DNA of 64,000 nt from Sipunculus nudus (lineage: Eukaryota > Annelida > Sipuncula > Golfingiida > Sipunculidae), in the NCBI GenBank assembly GCA_026874595.1, contig CM049306.1:78952142-79016141 (forward strand), in the 5' to 3' direction. This document shows, piece by piece, positions 36,990-49,641 of the stretch. Each line of letters opens with the position of its first letter. The stretch's first letter is position 1. The translations under genes were made by a program, and so were the position numbers. The notes under the pieces are model-generated. The model saw only the letters and a program-made list of their open reading frames with translations, was not told the origin of the DNA and did no database searches.

Positions 36990-38590
36990 GAAGCCCCTAC
37001 AGCATATGAAATTGAAGATGAAGAGCACCTGACCCATGCATCACCCACATGTTATCTTCGCTGGTAGGTAAACAAAATAAGGCTTATTTCTTAAGAGACT
37101 TCTAAGAATATCTGAAGTTGAATTTCATGACTCACTAAATTACATCTAGGCATAACTAAATTACATCGAAGTTTGACAATTATAATACGGACCAATGGCC
37201 ATGTTTTATACATAAACAATCATGTTTTGCTCTTTCATTGCTTCCAGGATGCACTTGTGGAAGGATACATCTTAGACCAGAATGACAGCCTTTGAGCCTA
37301 TACGGAGCTTTCTTGGCCTGGTCTTTGAAGCCTATACCTTCAACATTCACTCTCCAAGTTCAGTGGGTCTGACGTTTAAATTCATCCAAAGGTATGTATC
37401 ACTGAATATATGCTGGTATGTGTGTGTATGTGAGAATTTACGCTAGAGATTTCAGTAGTTGTTAAACAAGTGATGGGGAAAGGTAATATTAATTAATCTA
37501 TTACTTTGGATTTTATTATTGTTATTATTATTATTGCAACAATAATTAATTCTGTAAACATAATGAAATCATTACTTTGAAAAGGTGTAATGTTCTATAA
37601 CTGTGACCTTACATATTACTGTTCCTTCATCCTTGGTTAGAATTTATTTCAAGCTAAATACTAGATTATCATTTCCGTATAAAAATATATTTCATACACC
37701 GTGATAATATATTTCAAATCAGTTAAGCATTAAAGCCAGCTTCATCTTGTTATTTCAAAATTTGGTTTAATGCCCTTACAAATGCCATTATAACCTTACA
37801 ATTACACTATAAAGTGATTTTCTATGTTACAGGAAATAAAAGAAATATAAGTCAATACAAGCTGTAGAGATTATTTTATATTAATTGAAATAGTTTGATA
37901 TTTTACAGTCTTGGCTGGCATTAACCCGATCAGTGGATCGAAGGTCAAACAGAAAAGAAACAAAAAAGACCAGATACCAGCAGCAAGGTGTGGGAGTTGT
38001 GTTACAGCGTCTGTGACTTTGATTATAAATGGACAAATTGAGGAAAAACTGCGTGTCCGTGAAGCTGACGGGGGCTTCAACTTGTTGCATATATCCATGT
38101 ACACAAATATATTAGACACTATCATATTGTATTTATTGCAAAACGTAATAAAAAGGATTGAAGGTGATAACTTTTTAATATACCTAGATGCACATATGGA
38201 TATAATATATTTTTATTGAGTTAATTTACAGTTTATTTTGTGACACTTTCCCTACCGATGCAGTATCCAGATACTTTTCGCAATATATCAGATACCATTA
38301 AATTTCTTGCTTTGTAATACCTGGATAAACTCTGAAATCTTGCTGTAATGTTTACAATGTTATAGAGGATAGGAATGTTATAAAAACTTTATTGTGTTTG
38401 CTGAAAAGGTTTATGAATACTGCATATATGTTTGATATAGATTCTTTTCAGAGCTATTGATTGCCATTTTAATTCTATATATTCTTTTCTGATCCATCAA
38501 ATAATGTTTGTATCGATCTTTTTGCATCTATCGATATATCGTGGCTCCCTGCTTGGTGTAATAAAATGTTTGTATACATGAACAAGATTA
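36990..38590 (+). other. Spliced-transcript signature (three candidate exons and a poly(A) signal)
   Basis: Good acceptor and donor pairs bound 36990-37063 or 37067 (ctctcaacag ... ctg|gtaggt or tag|gtaaac) and 37248-37392 (cattgcttccag ... caaag|gtatgt). A final acceptor is at 37908 (atattttacag) and AATAAA is near 38560. No single frame runs through all three: the middle exon is open from an ATG (MTAFEPIRSFLGLVFEAY...) and the last is open for about 100 codons, but the phases disagree. A 3' UTR, a lncRNA or a decayed gene are all possible. Confidence 0.3.
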
Positions 38591-38678
38591 AGTGTCTTCT
38601 TTTCCATCAGTAAGGCCATGGTTATGTCAAATGACGTAATAAAAACGTAACATTAAATATAAAATTACAATCTTAATC

Positions 38679-38832
38679 ACGTAAAATAACGCTATATCTA
38701 AATGCCAAATAAGCGTAAAATCACGCACTCAGTCGCGTAAAATTACGCGAATAATATGATCAAATATGCGTAAAATCACGCGACTTTGCAGCGTCAACTT
38801 TGCTGCCACGACATTGTCGCGTAAAATAACGC
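38679..38832. repeat. Cluster of five GCGTAAAATNACGC near-palindromes
   Basis: Copies at 38679-38692 (first base variant), 38713-38726, 38734-38749, 38768-38782 and 38818-38832. Middle base A, C or T; spacing not constant. Confidence 0.7.
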
Positions 38833-39192
38833 ACAATTTTTTACAGTGTACGAACAAGTGGACACGCAGCAACTGTTTTACTTTAATCAGGATGAAGCAA
38901 GTTATGCGTCCGCAGTCGTCGAAGTGTGTTAAAAACAGCTCAACTCCGATACGAATCTCACTAGCTACACAAATCTTTAACAGGCACTATACCTAATACC
39001 AAGGAGGCAACTTCATTGGTGAAATTAAAGGTGAACTATTTACAATGCGCTCCTCACGCCGCGATTATACACTGCAGTTTATAACCGCTGCGTAACATAT
39101 GAGTGTTTATTTACATAATGGGACGAAGAATACACACACAAATGGTAAACGATAGGCTGCTGACACTTGACACTGATTTATTCTTTGTCTGC

Positions 39193-39259
39193 AACAAAGT
39201 GGACAAGATCTGATTCGACGTGTTGTAGGTAGCATGACATGAGGCTGGACTCTCGTGAT
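39193..39259. repeat. 67-bp repeat, copy 1
   Basis: Shares acaaagtggacaagatctga and ttcgacgtgttgt with 41195-41261, offset 2,002 bp, about six mismatches. On the minus strand both read MLxTTRRIRSCPLC. Confidence 0.6.
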
Positions 39260-39975
39260 CATATTGTTTACAAATGCTGGACTGCTTATTATAATGTATA
39301 TAAATGTACTCAAATGCAATTTATGCATCTGCAACAAGTACACAAGATATTCATTAACGTATGTTTACCTGAAATCTTCATGTTATTATAACCATGTTAT
39401 TTTACATATCTTTTACACGACTCCTAATCACACACTATCTTACATCTTGTTTTTACATATCTATCAATCTTTATCTCATACTCTCATCTAGTTCATATTT
39501 GTTTACATCTTACTATTCATACACAAATTATGTTTGTGTACAACTATACACAAACAAAACACTTAAGATTTCACTTCGTTTATATCTTTTATTATTATCT
39601 ATAATAATATACATTAAGTATACAAATGTGAAACATCTAGGCTAAGTATCATTCTTAAGTACATAATGTTTTATATTGTTATCATTCAAAGTAATTCTGC
39701 TATTACGCAAGAGAATATAAATATGACCAATGATTGTAGTAAATTTCTAAGTGAAAACATTCGGGGTTGTTATTTTCTTGAAGTCTATGATGGATGATCG
39801 AAGGGGGTAACCCACTATATTTGGAGGGATGGATAATGGTTGTTTATCTCCCCTAGGAAATTCAAGAAATCTACCTCGGTAAATATATTTTTACTTGTAA
39901 GTATTGGATATCTTTGGTTGATCACACATATTGACATTACTTCGTAACATAATAAATAGAAGGACTAATGTGTGT

Positions 39976-40142
39976 TATAAAAGGGGAATGGTTTATAAAG
40001 GGAACAGCGAGTCAGAACAACGAGGCCGCCGCGCGTAAACAGGTGGTTCCCGGCGACGAATCATCAACATCACCAGGCGCAGAACGCTTGGTGAAAGGTT
40101 GTGTATGAATTTAACGTGAATTTTGCAGCAGGACTATCACAG
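39976..40142 (+). promoter_or_regulatory. Possible TATA promoter and short first exon
   Basis: TATAAAAG at 39976-39983 is followed about 25-30 nt later by a GC-richer leader (cagcgagtcagaacaacgag...) that ends in a consensus donor, CACAG|gtgagg, at 40142/40143. No long open frame follows. It may belong to a small gene or to a retroelement. Confidence 0.25.
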
Positions 40143-40520
40143 GTGAGGTTCAAAATCAATAATTTAGTGAAAAGTTACTGGAAGTCAGTCAATGATCAGT
40201 GGTACTGGTACTTTTAATGCAAAGGATCATATTTTTGAAGTTGAAAGTAACTTGGCGTATTCCAACAGTGAGTTCTGCCACAATGCCAACTGGTTTAAGT
40301 TTAAAATACGTTTATGGGAGGTTTATGAACGTTTGTAGGAATTTCTGGTTCATTTCGTTAACATTTCGTGGTAAATCAAGTTGTCAAAAATAAGAGAGAG
40401 AGAGAGAGAAAAAGGGGGGGGGGGGGGGTAATGGGTTAGCTCGAATTAGTGCATGCATTCACCGCTAGATGGCAGCACGGTTATAGTCATAACGTCTGCG
40501 TTTGTTTGAGAGAAGGCTAT

Positions 40521-40619
40521 TGCTGTAGAACCATTTTCTCATTACTCATATTTATGCTGTAGGAACCATTTTCTCATAACTCATATTTATGCTGTAGGAA
40601 CCATTTTCTCATTATATTT
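40521..40619 (+). repeat. Three tandem copies of a 34-35 bp unit
   Basis: Unit tgctgtaggaaccattttct followed by cataactcatatttat, starting at 40521, 40555 and 40590. The last copy is incomplete. Confidence 0.8.
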
Positions 40620-41194
40620 TATAAAAGAAAATAAGATTTTATATAATGATTCTATTCGAGTGTTACATTTAGTTCTGTTATATTTTAAATTCTCTGTTTA
40701 CTCATTCTATGCATTTTCAAGCTAATTTTTAAATATTGTTGCTGCCTTAGGAGTGGGAGGAAAATAAATGATGGACAGACGGAAATAACGGAGGTTAGAT
40801 GTACTGGTACAGACATAATTAGTTTATTGGCTCTCCTTTCAGTCCCATGTGGAAATCTATTGGGACACGTGGAGATTATCTAGACACGTGGAAATTATTT
40901 GGACACGTGGAAATGCTCTTTTTGGAGGTCAGCAATAATTTGGCATATTGACTTGTGGTGTGGGTCCCTTCAAAGATTTACAGGAATATTTCACGGGGTT
41001 TACAGTGCAACCAAAGAACCCGAGGTCGAAGGTTCAGGGGTCCCGTAGTAATAAGGATAATATTACAAGGATATATAATTAAAGCACCCAGATAGAAAAA
41101 TATTAATATTATTAATTAGGGAATATTATATTGACATTCAATTTATACTTTGGCATCTATCTACAACATTTTGAATATAAGTTTACCCACCTGA

Positions 41195-41261
41195 AACAAA
41201 GTGGACAAGATCTGATTCGACGTGTTGTCGAAAGCATGACATAAGGCTGGACTGACGTGAT
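41195..41261. repeat. 67-bp repeat, copy 2
   Basis: Direct repeat of 39193-39259. On the minus strand it reads MLSTTRRIRSCPLCFR and ends at a donor-like TTTCAG|gtgggt, so it may be a fragment of an exon or of a transposon. Confidence 0.6.
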
Positions 41262-41695
41262 GTCCCTAACTGGAATTAGTAGGGGCAGGTCACGCCCAAG
41301 TACCCATGCCGTGCGGTCTGTCCTATTGTTGCTTTTAGGTTTCTCAAAAAACCGGTCAGGGAAGGTTTCATGCCACATAGCCGTTCTATATCGGAAACCT
41401 TCGGCAATCCTCGAGATGGTGAGGATCTCAATACATAATAATTGTATTTATATCGCCTTTATTCTGACCTCTATAAAATATAAATCTAAACGTTATCTAA
41501 AAATGATATAGAACTTTATATAAAAATGATAAATCTGAAAGATATGTTTCTTTTCAGGGGAGTCAATCGGAGAGACACATTAAAACAGTTTCCGGTGACA
41601 GAGTCACCAAGACGACAATGCCAACAATGCCATAGTAAAGGAAAAGAGAAAAAATAGGGGAGACAAGCCGGCTATACTCCCGACTTGACATTCGC

Positions 41696-41748
<53 letters not shown>

Positions 41749-42347
41749 TATTTCTAACACAATACTGTGCAAGGTTGACCTCTTCAGCTTGTAAAGTTCT
41801 GTTGCTGAGCTAAGTTTATCACTTTTCCAGTTATTTATTTACTTGTGTGACAGGCTTTGAATGTAGGTAAGATTAAATTTACAAAATCAGTAAACATTTA
41901 ATAATTATTAAAATATTCATAGTATTGAGGAAAGCTGATAATCAGAGAGAGAAGCCCGATGTATTCATCTGGTGTGAAATGAATAACAAGAATATACAGG
42001 TTATCATGCCAAAACTGACAAGCTGATTACAAACTGACCGAAAACGCTGGCCATATCAGTATAATATAAATGCCTATATATACAGAGTCGTGGAAACACA
42101 CCTTATCATTAGGGTAATGCAATACATGAAATATGATCAATAGCATTATACCCGTCCATCAGCGCGCGGAAGTGAATAAATTGGTCGTTGGTAACTTGGC
42201 TTTCCAGTCGCCATCTTAGCTTAATCCTGGCCTTTTGTTCCTCGTCCGTTCATATTGCAGACCGGTCTTTCGTGCAGGGGTACAAATCGTAACAGTTAGA
42301 CCCAGAAAATGCAAATAGATCTTGTGAAATAATAAATTAATTGACAA

Positions 42348-42562
42348 ATGAATAAACGGCGATCACTGATCCAATTCACGAAACCAGTTAAATGGGTTAC
42401 ACAAGCCCTGATTTTCTTTGCCATGTTTGAGTGTAGAAACAACAAAAACAACAAAAAATTTAATATCAGATATTATTTTGAAACTAATTTAAAGGAGGCA
42501 CAAATTTTAGGTGTTTTAGATGTTTTATAGGAAAAAAAAACAGCCACGTATCCTTTAGGCCT
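42348..42562. mobile_element. Diverged, truncated, inverted copy of the 471-bp element
   Basis: The runs TACACAAGCCC, GAAACAACAAA, TTTAATATCAGA and ACAGCCACGT-TCCTT occur in the same order as on the minus strand of the 471-bp units. This shows the family is dispersed and old. The 60-codon open frame here is a by-product. Confidence 0.5.
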
Positions 42563-43261
42563 GCCGGAGTGCACTGGAAAGCACGAGATGCGTTCGGGGC
42601 AACTGGCAGCCAACATTTTTACACATCGCTTTATTAACATATGCTATTGCAAAACGTTTATATTCACGTAAGTATTAATATCGCAGCTTTTTTCACTTAT
42701 CGTCTAACTTGTGAGATAAACCGGATTCTTTAAAGTAGCTCATCGATCAGCTAATCACACAGCTTGTAAATAATTCGTCCATATTTAGCACAGTTTGTCA
42801 ACATGATGAGTGGATGCCCCTAAACATGCTTTGAACGAAAAGTAGATGACAGGGACATGGAGGTGTCCCCCGACTTGAGATACAGCCCTGCCAGGACTTC
42901 AGTATTTTTGTTTGCTGCTAAAATGCGTAAAATAAAGCATGATTCCATGTACAGATAGTACTCCGTGCCAGCTGTTATCACTACTCGATTAATATTTACA
43001 TAATGTGCCGCGAGGTGGCAGTCGCGATACAACAAACGCAATAAGGTTTGATGGCTCTGTCAGCTGGAGGAATAAAGTCTTAACCAATGCATCAACTGGG
43101 CCAGTCTATAGGAGATACTGAGGAGATCCTTACAGCATACAAGGCGGATTCGGAGAGAATTAGAAATGAGATGGAGAAAAACAAAGCTTGATATAGGTAT
43201 AAAGCAAAATAAAGGTATAAAACTGAATATTTGAGCTGTTGGGCTGACGTCACAACTAACT

Positions 43262-44715
43262 GACGTGCGACTGATCGCATGGTCTATCTACGTTCGACGA
43301 TGCGACTTCTCGTGCGACTGGATGAGACCGGTTGTACGATCATGCGATTGGTCTTACGATTGGTCGTGCGATCGACTGAGAAGGGGTATTCGAGCAGTAG
43401 CCACCCTTCTTCCTTGAATATTGAGGCGTTTTAATGTTCATCTCCATAGTCTCTCTATATATGTCCAGAGGAGTAGTCGCATATAGTCTTACACAGTCTT
43501 ACAATTGTAGTACAACGTTGCAAGATGTGATGCGAACTGTCGGACAAATGTCTCATGGTCGTATCACAAACGCAACCAAACGCACGACTTATCGCTAGAC
43601 ATCGCCAACACGTGCGAGTTTCGCACGACTTCTAATCAATCAAATGCGAATTATTAGTCATGCGAACTCACGTGTCAAGTCGCGCGACCGTTTGCAACGT
43701 TATACAACAGTCGTACCACTCTCAGTGCGACCTAATGTCTTTGGGTAGATTGTAAAGGAGAGTTTCTGGATTTTGAACATGTTCAGAAGTCCGACGCGAT
43801 CGGTTACGACCACCCCAGGTTGGCAAGACCCTATGCAATGACTGTGACAGCTCGCAAGACACCAAGGGATTGCTCGTGCAACGACCCCCAAAATATTGTT
43901 GCAGGCGATCGTAAACTGGTCGTATCTAAGTTGTGAAAAGGCCTTAAGTTGTCTGTAAGAGGTGTTAGACTGCATCGTGAAATCGTCTTCCGATGGTGTT
44001 GCCAAGTCACAACCAACAATGGGCTTCAACGACCAGCGGGCGGTGATACGTGTGGTTTTATTGGAGTCGTACGTCTATCGCACGACCACACACGACTAGT
44101 CGTGAGGTGGGCATGGTTAGTCTCACGTTGCTCGTGTAGCCTCGGTCACAACCGGCTGCGGTCACCGCACACCGTAGAGTACCGCACGGTTTTGGGGACC
44201 GCAGGAATACTAAAGCATCGGTCACAACCCGCTGCGGCCACCGCACACCGTAGATCACCGTTCGGTTTTTGAAACCGCAGGAACGGCACGGTGTCTTCCT
44301 CGTTCTCACGGCCTTCGGACGGTAAAGTAAGCTAACCCTGCGGACGTCGCAAGATAACCTTGCGGAAGCCGCAATGACCCCTTACGACAGCCGCAGGTAC
44401 GCCGTACGTCTCTCGGGTAACCGAGCAGGCCTTCAAAACCGCACGGGTATCCTACGACATCCGTACGTCTACTGTATGGTGCCTGTACGGAGCCTGTAGG
44501 TGGCTACCTGACGCACGGCTGCCGCATCAACTTAAGCGCTTGCGTCGTTGCAGTTACGGTCGTTGCGCACGGTTGCCGTACGTCTACCGCACGGATTAGC
44601 CCGAAACACTCGCCATACGGCGACCGTATCCCGGTTGTGACCAAGGCTATATGTGAAAGCTCGCAACCAGTCGCACGAAAAGTCGCAAGTGGTCACGTAT
44701 AGTCAAGTCTGTTTA
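43262..44715. mobile_element. Outer MITE with GCGACTT-TCGTGCGACTGG ends, carrying a nested insertion
   Basis: GCGACTTCTCGTGCGACTGG at 43302-43321 pairs with the inverse of CCAGTCGCACGAAAAGTCGC near 44668-44687. CpG-rich tcgcacgac motifs fill the arms. The exact ends are uncertain. It is interrupted by the element at 44139-44647. Confidence 0.5.
44139..44647. mobile_element. Nested DNA element with GCCTCGGTCACAACCGG ends (509 bp)
   Basis: The left end GCCTCGGTCACAACCGG is matched by the inverted right end GCCTTGGTCACAACCGGG. TA flanks both sides, which fits a TA target duplication. The left end is followed by a tandem duplication of about 76 bp (tcggtcacaacc at 44142 and 44218). GC-rich and CpG-rich; no coding sequence. 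Confidence 0.6.
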
Positions 44716-45135
44716 TCAACATTATAGTGTGTACTTACAACTGGTAGATTAACAAGTTCATATTCCATCACAGAGGCGCTATAAGATCTTTTCCTAACAG
44801 GAACATCCTACAAGTCCACAATGTGTACGAAAAGTAAGTAAGAAATCACATAAATTCTACGGAAAAGGCAGGTGAATTGCTGGCTTTAACACGCGCTAGA
44901 CAAAAAGAGCGTCACCGCCCCTGGTGTTCTTTCTGAAAACTAATATACAGCGCTACATGTAAAGGTAAAATGTACTGAGTAGCAAACGGGCTTCTCACGA
45001 GTGGTTGCATAGATGCGGAAGTTGAAAGGTTACCAGCCATAAAACACTTTTTTAGACTCCTTTGAATTGCCGCTAGATATCCTTGTTAAATAAGGTGTGA
45101 TGTTTTTGGAGGGCACCCACTTATGTTATAAATAC

Positions 45136-45137
<2 letters not shown>

Positions 45138-45233
<96 letters not shown>
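45138..45233. repeat. (TA)n followed by (GATA)n
   Basis: A TA array to about 45190, then about 11 GATA units. Confidence 0.9.
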
Positions 45234-45234
<1 letters not shown>

Positions 45235-45239
45235 TCGGA

Positions 45240-46481
45240 ATCGGCCCATTTAAGTTGGGACACGCATGTTTTCGCCGCAGACATTTATTTACTTAAACAA
45301 GACCTCTTAACGAGGATCTTATCTTTGTACTCTTATCAAAACGCTTCCGTGGATTAGCTTAATAATAAATTTGTTTCGGGTTTTCCATAAATATTTACAT
45401 GTCGTGACTTTTCCTGGACCTTGACCAGTTATTTCAGGAACATTGCTATCACTGAAGCTTAGACATTTAAAGAAATAATCAATGATGAAGGTCCGCCGTT
45501 CCCTGACACTCCGTGGTGTGTTATGGGACGTACACCTTGTTTGTTCACCTGCGTATATCAGTGGATAGGACGAATCGATTGCGTAATCAAACAGGATATG
45601 TTTATATCGTTTGCTATTATTCATATTTATTTCTCGCCCGTTTGTGTTCTTTCCTATTGGTATCAGATTTAATCCAAGTGGAATTGAGACATCCTTGCGT
45701 GAAATGCGTTTTAAATAATACCTGGCATGTTAACGTTGTTATCTTAGAATACTTCCCTGTATTTTTTATTACTTTTCTTCACGGGTTACTTGATTTATAA
45801 ATCAGGTACTTTCATAGCTTTAAAGCGAAAGGAGTAAACAAGGTATTTAAGTTTAATAACCAACCTAAAGTTTGTCACAAATAACGCTCAAGCCACGAAA
45901 GAACATTTTCTAGTCTTTGTGGGGACAAATATTAAGAGGAAACTTGAAAGACTAATCGTAAAACTATCCAGACCAAACAAAGGTGTTTTATAAGATAATG
46001 TAACCACGCTTAGTCGATTCTCGTCGTGTTTTTTAACAATACATGGCTGAAGGTCATTGCTTCATTTAAAGTAGCGCAGAGACCTCTGGTGTTGTTTCAG
46101 AAAACAAGTATTAATCATAACTTAACTGCAATATAGGCCACGTAGACCATTTATTCTCCTTTTGGTGTACACGTGTATTTTATAAGTATTATATATGGAT
46201 CTCCGTCAATAAAAGTGTATCACGCCATGCCATGGACTACCCCCCCCCCCCCCCCCCCCCCCCCCACGGAGGCAGCAAGAATCTAACGCTTATATACAGG
46301 CTCCGATTTTAGATATAGCTGGTATAAAGATAATATCCTGTACAAGGAGCGGGTGTGTCGACTCCATCTCTTATCCCTCATGATAACTAGTGGTGTATCG
46401 CAATATATTTCGTTTTTTTTTTAAATTAATATGCTTACCTTTTACATCGTCAATATATATATATAAGTATAAGTGTATGTA

Positions 46482-46536
<55 letters not shown>

Positions 46537-46648
46537 TGGTATAGCCGTGTTAATCTGTAGTTGAAGCGTAGATAAAGATAAAGTGACGCCTTTTAGATAG
46601 ACTTACAAGATAAACAAGTTAGTCTATCTAAAAGGCGTTACTCTTTAT

Positions 46649-46702
<54 letters not shown>

Positions 46703-47350
46703 CTTACTCTTCCTTATGGCTTTTTCCTTCTTTTAGTGAATGTATCTTCTCTATTACGGCTGTCACGGTTTTTGGTTGATATTAATTACATTTGTTTGAG
46801 GTATTGCATGAATGGTTTCACTGGAATTGATTCGGATACAAATGTTGGTGTATGGTTATTTTCATATATTTGTTTCCTAACAAGAGACCACCAGTTTCGA
46901 CATCTGGTGGAGGTATCTGGTACATTAAAGAGGGGTGAAAGACGGGTTGCTGTAAAGTTTTGGAGTGTTAAGGGACCGTTGGCCGAAACGTGTTAGCATA
47001 GATCACGAGTTGGAAGTAAAATTCTTCTTGCTTCGGATCATTTTGAACATACCACGAATATTTCGGCGCGGTGTTCATAAAATGGAAGCGGATTGATTTA
47101 CCACGACAGGTATTCACAACATTGAGGAGATTTATAAAAAAAACGCTTCTGAGTATGAGCTTTAAAATGTCATACTTGGTGTTTTTATAATAAACTACAT
47201 GTCCTGACCTTACCTAAATCTAGACCAAATATTTCATTAATAGAAAAGCTTCCGGGAAAAGATTTACATGAAAAATATCGATGATCAAGGTCCACTGCCT
47301 ACCCCGCACTTCGCATCTCCGATTGTGACAAGGAATGTAATTTTAAAGCC
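45240..47350. repeat. Diverged direct repeat pair (about 45270-45540 and 47110-47330)
   Basis: Both contain acatgtc-tgac, a-cttacc/cctgg, atttca, gcttcc/agcttag and atgat-aaggtcc in the same order. The repeat pair encloses the hairpin and the (TA)n arrays. I see no convincing gene in it. Confidence 0.35.
46573..46653. repeat. Hairpin between two (TA)n arrays
   Basis: TAAAGATAAAG-TGACGCC-TTTTAGATAGACT (46573-46603) is inverted at 46621-46653 with a two-base indel. The loop is 17 nt. (TA)n arrays flank it at about 46485-46533 and 46654-46700. Confidence 0.7.
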
Positions 47351-48178
47351 AGCTATGTACCTTCCTTTACTATATAATTTGTCTGATTTCTGGCTCACTC
47401 TCTGTACATATTTATGAACATGAGGTGATCCATGTTAAAAAATTACTTATATAACGCGTCTGTGATTGATGTTTGAGCTTCTTGATCAACATTCTGCTAG
47501 TTAACACAGCAATGCTAACAAACGGAAAAACCATGTGACTTAAGGTGTTTGTTTGAAAAAGTGCGGAAGTTGAGAGGTTAATATAGACCCTTTGCAAAAT
47601 TCGGTCGCGTCTTATTTGCTGTCAGATGTCCTTGCTGAATGTGTTTGTATTATTTTGGCGGGCTCTGCAGGTGTTATAAACATGTGGATGTAAAGAAAAC
47701 GAACCAGTGGTGTGCGATGGGGGTCGGCGTTTTTAGCCTATCTTCATAGGGAATATCTTTAGTAAATAGACGTCAGATATAGGAACAAGCCCTTTCTATG
47801 TATGTTTGACTTTCTAATATCTGCTTTGTGATTTTGTTCTGCCCAGATCACCGGATATCGTTATCCCATCTGCTGTATTTCTGACTTTTTAAGTATTACT
47901 TATGTCTTGCTCTCGATCTTTCCTAATATTATCCAGTCGAATTTACACGTTACTGTGTGTAATAATCCCAATCAAGCCATGTCTACATATATTCAACATA
48001 ATTTTCTCCACCATATTTTCCTATAAAAGAAGCGGGTCCAGGGGAGGGGTCCAGGCGGTCGGGACCCTTCCCTCATTTTTTAGCCGCCGCAACATTTTAT
48101 AAGGGTTCAGGTCAATTTTGGACCCCGCCCCCTTTCGGGACCCCTTTCCGGACCTCGAACCCTAGTCCTTGTTATAAA

Positions 48179-48388
48179 CTTTATTTATTTCACATGGATT
48201 GTACAACTAGTTATAATAACTAATACGAGGCACTCTCCATGGCTCGGATGTTGGCGCTCGGTAGTTGGAAGGGTGGAGGAAACCGGAGGACCCGGAGAAA
48301 ACCCATTCTCATAGCCACGCCGGGAATCGAACCCGGGTCGCCAGCGGAGAAGGCCGAGCGTTTTACCACTCAGCTGTCCAGGTCCCTA
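48179..48388 (-). mobile_element. tRNA-derived SINE, family 1, copy 3 (internal deletion)
   Basis: This minus-strand copy has an intact B box (GGGTTCGATTCCCG) and the AATAAATAAA tail. Compared with copy 2 it lacks about 27 bp in the body, the segment around tggcccgtccaaggtc. Confidence 0.72.
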
Positions 48389-49193
48389 GTCCTTCTAGGG
48401 TTAAACATCCTTTTCCTAAATCCTTGATTCGCCCCCGTATTACTTTTCACTCCATGATCACGGGTCACTTTATTGATTTATTATCTATGTACATTAAAAC
48501 TCTCCGAGAGTAACCAGGGTATTTTGAATACGTAACCGGAACAAAGTACAGAAACTTGTAGGGTTATTATATCTCATCTAGATGAGAAGTATTATGTTTT
48601 GCCCTTAGCTGTTTGATATGTATTGGTGGAATTTTACGGTAAAAGTAACGATTTCGATAACATTATGTCGAGGGCTAGGATAATACTCGAGGAATAATCC
48701 AATTCATTTTAGTGCTAATATCATAATTTATTTTAAACCAAGGGATTTTGTCACATTGTTACATACGGTTGTTTTGTTATCATAGTGTTATATATTAATC
48801 GGTATTAGGGGACGTTTTTATCCTGGGGTGACTTCAGATGAGTTTGTTAAACCAAAACAACTGATGGGTCTGCTCAGCAGGATCTTCCTTTCGGTAGTTC
48901 GTGCAATCTCATTAATTCTTATTATAGAGAATAACTTGTTCACAGGCTATTGAACTGTAGTACATGTACATATAAATTAAGAGCTCTCAAACAGAAAAAA
49001 AAGTTTGCAAAAATACAACAGAAAAGGTACAGAAAACAAAAGGTGTTTGTAAAACGCTAATTCATCAGTAGGTGTAGATGTCAACACTTGTGGATCACCG
49101 ATCTGATTACATTATCACACCTGTAAGGCTGCATATTTGTTTTGTTTCCAAACATGTGTGTTTGGTACCATTTTATTATTCATTTTCAACACC

Positions 49194-49641
49194 TAAAGGG
49201 GCCCAATCACTTATATGGCCTTAATAAACTAAAGGTAATCCCACAAAAAATATACAAGAAAACGTGGATATCACCGCATTCAGGCTGCTTGTTTTGTTTA
49301 TATCAACGTGTTTATAAATTGTGGGGGCCCGCAAAAATAATCAAAACAAATTCAGCAAGGACATCTGGCAGCAAGTCAGATAAGCCAGAGTTTGCAAATT
49401 GCGTTTTGCAACAGGTGACCTTTCTACCCCCGCATATATGCAACCTCCATCTTGGGTTATATGTTTTTCCGTTTGTAAACATTGATGAGTTTACAAACAT
49501 GTTGTTTATAAACGGGTTCACAAATCCTTCAGGGACGCCTTATAAGAATTTTTTACAACCAAAATTACCCTAAGACCTACACAGAGGAAGCCAGAAATCA
49601 CATCAATTATTTTTCCTAAGGTAAGTGATTGGGCACCTTTA
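49194..49641. mobile_element. MITE with TAAAGG-GCCCAATCACTTA ends (448 bp)
   Basis: TAAAGGGGCCCAATCACTTA at 49194-49213 is matched in inverse by TAAGTGATTGGGCACCTTTA at 49622-49641, one mismatch. TTAA is present at the right boundary, CTAA at the left. A 143-codon open frame overlaps it and is not a gene. Confidence 0.65.

Noticed and set aside
38679-38832. CRISPR-like array
   Set aside because: The units are short near-palindromes with irregular spacing in a eukaryotic genome; no cas genes and no regular spacers.
43700-44309. Open frames of 62-109 codons on both strands
   Set aside because: They come from CpG-rich nested MITEs that happen to lack stop codons.
49142-49573. 143-codon open frame on the plus strand
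   Set aside because: It lies almost entirely within the 448-bp MITE with terminal inverted repeats at 49194-49641 and has no recognisable domain.
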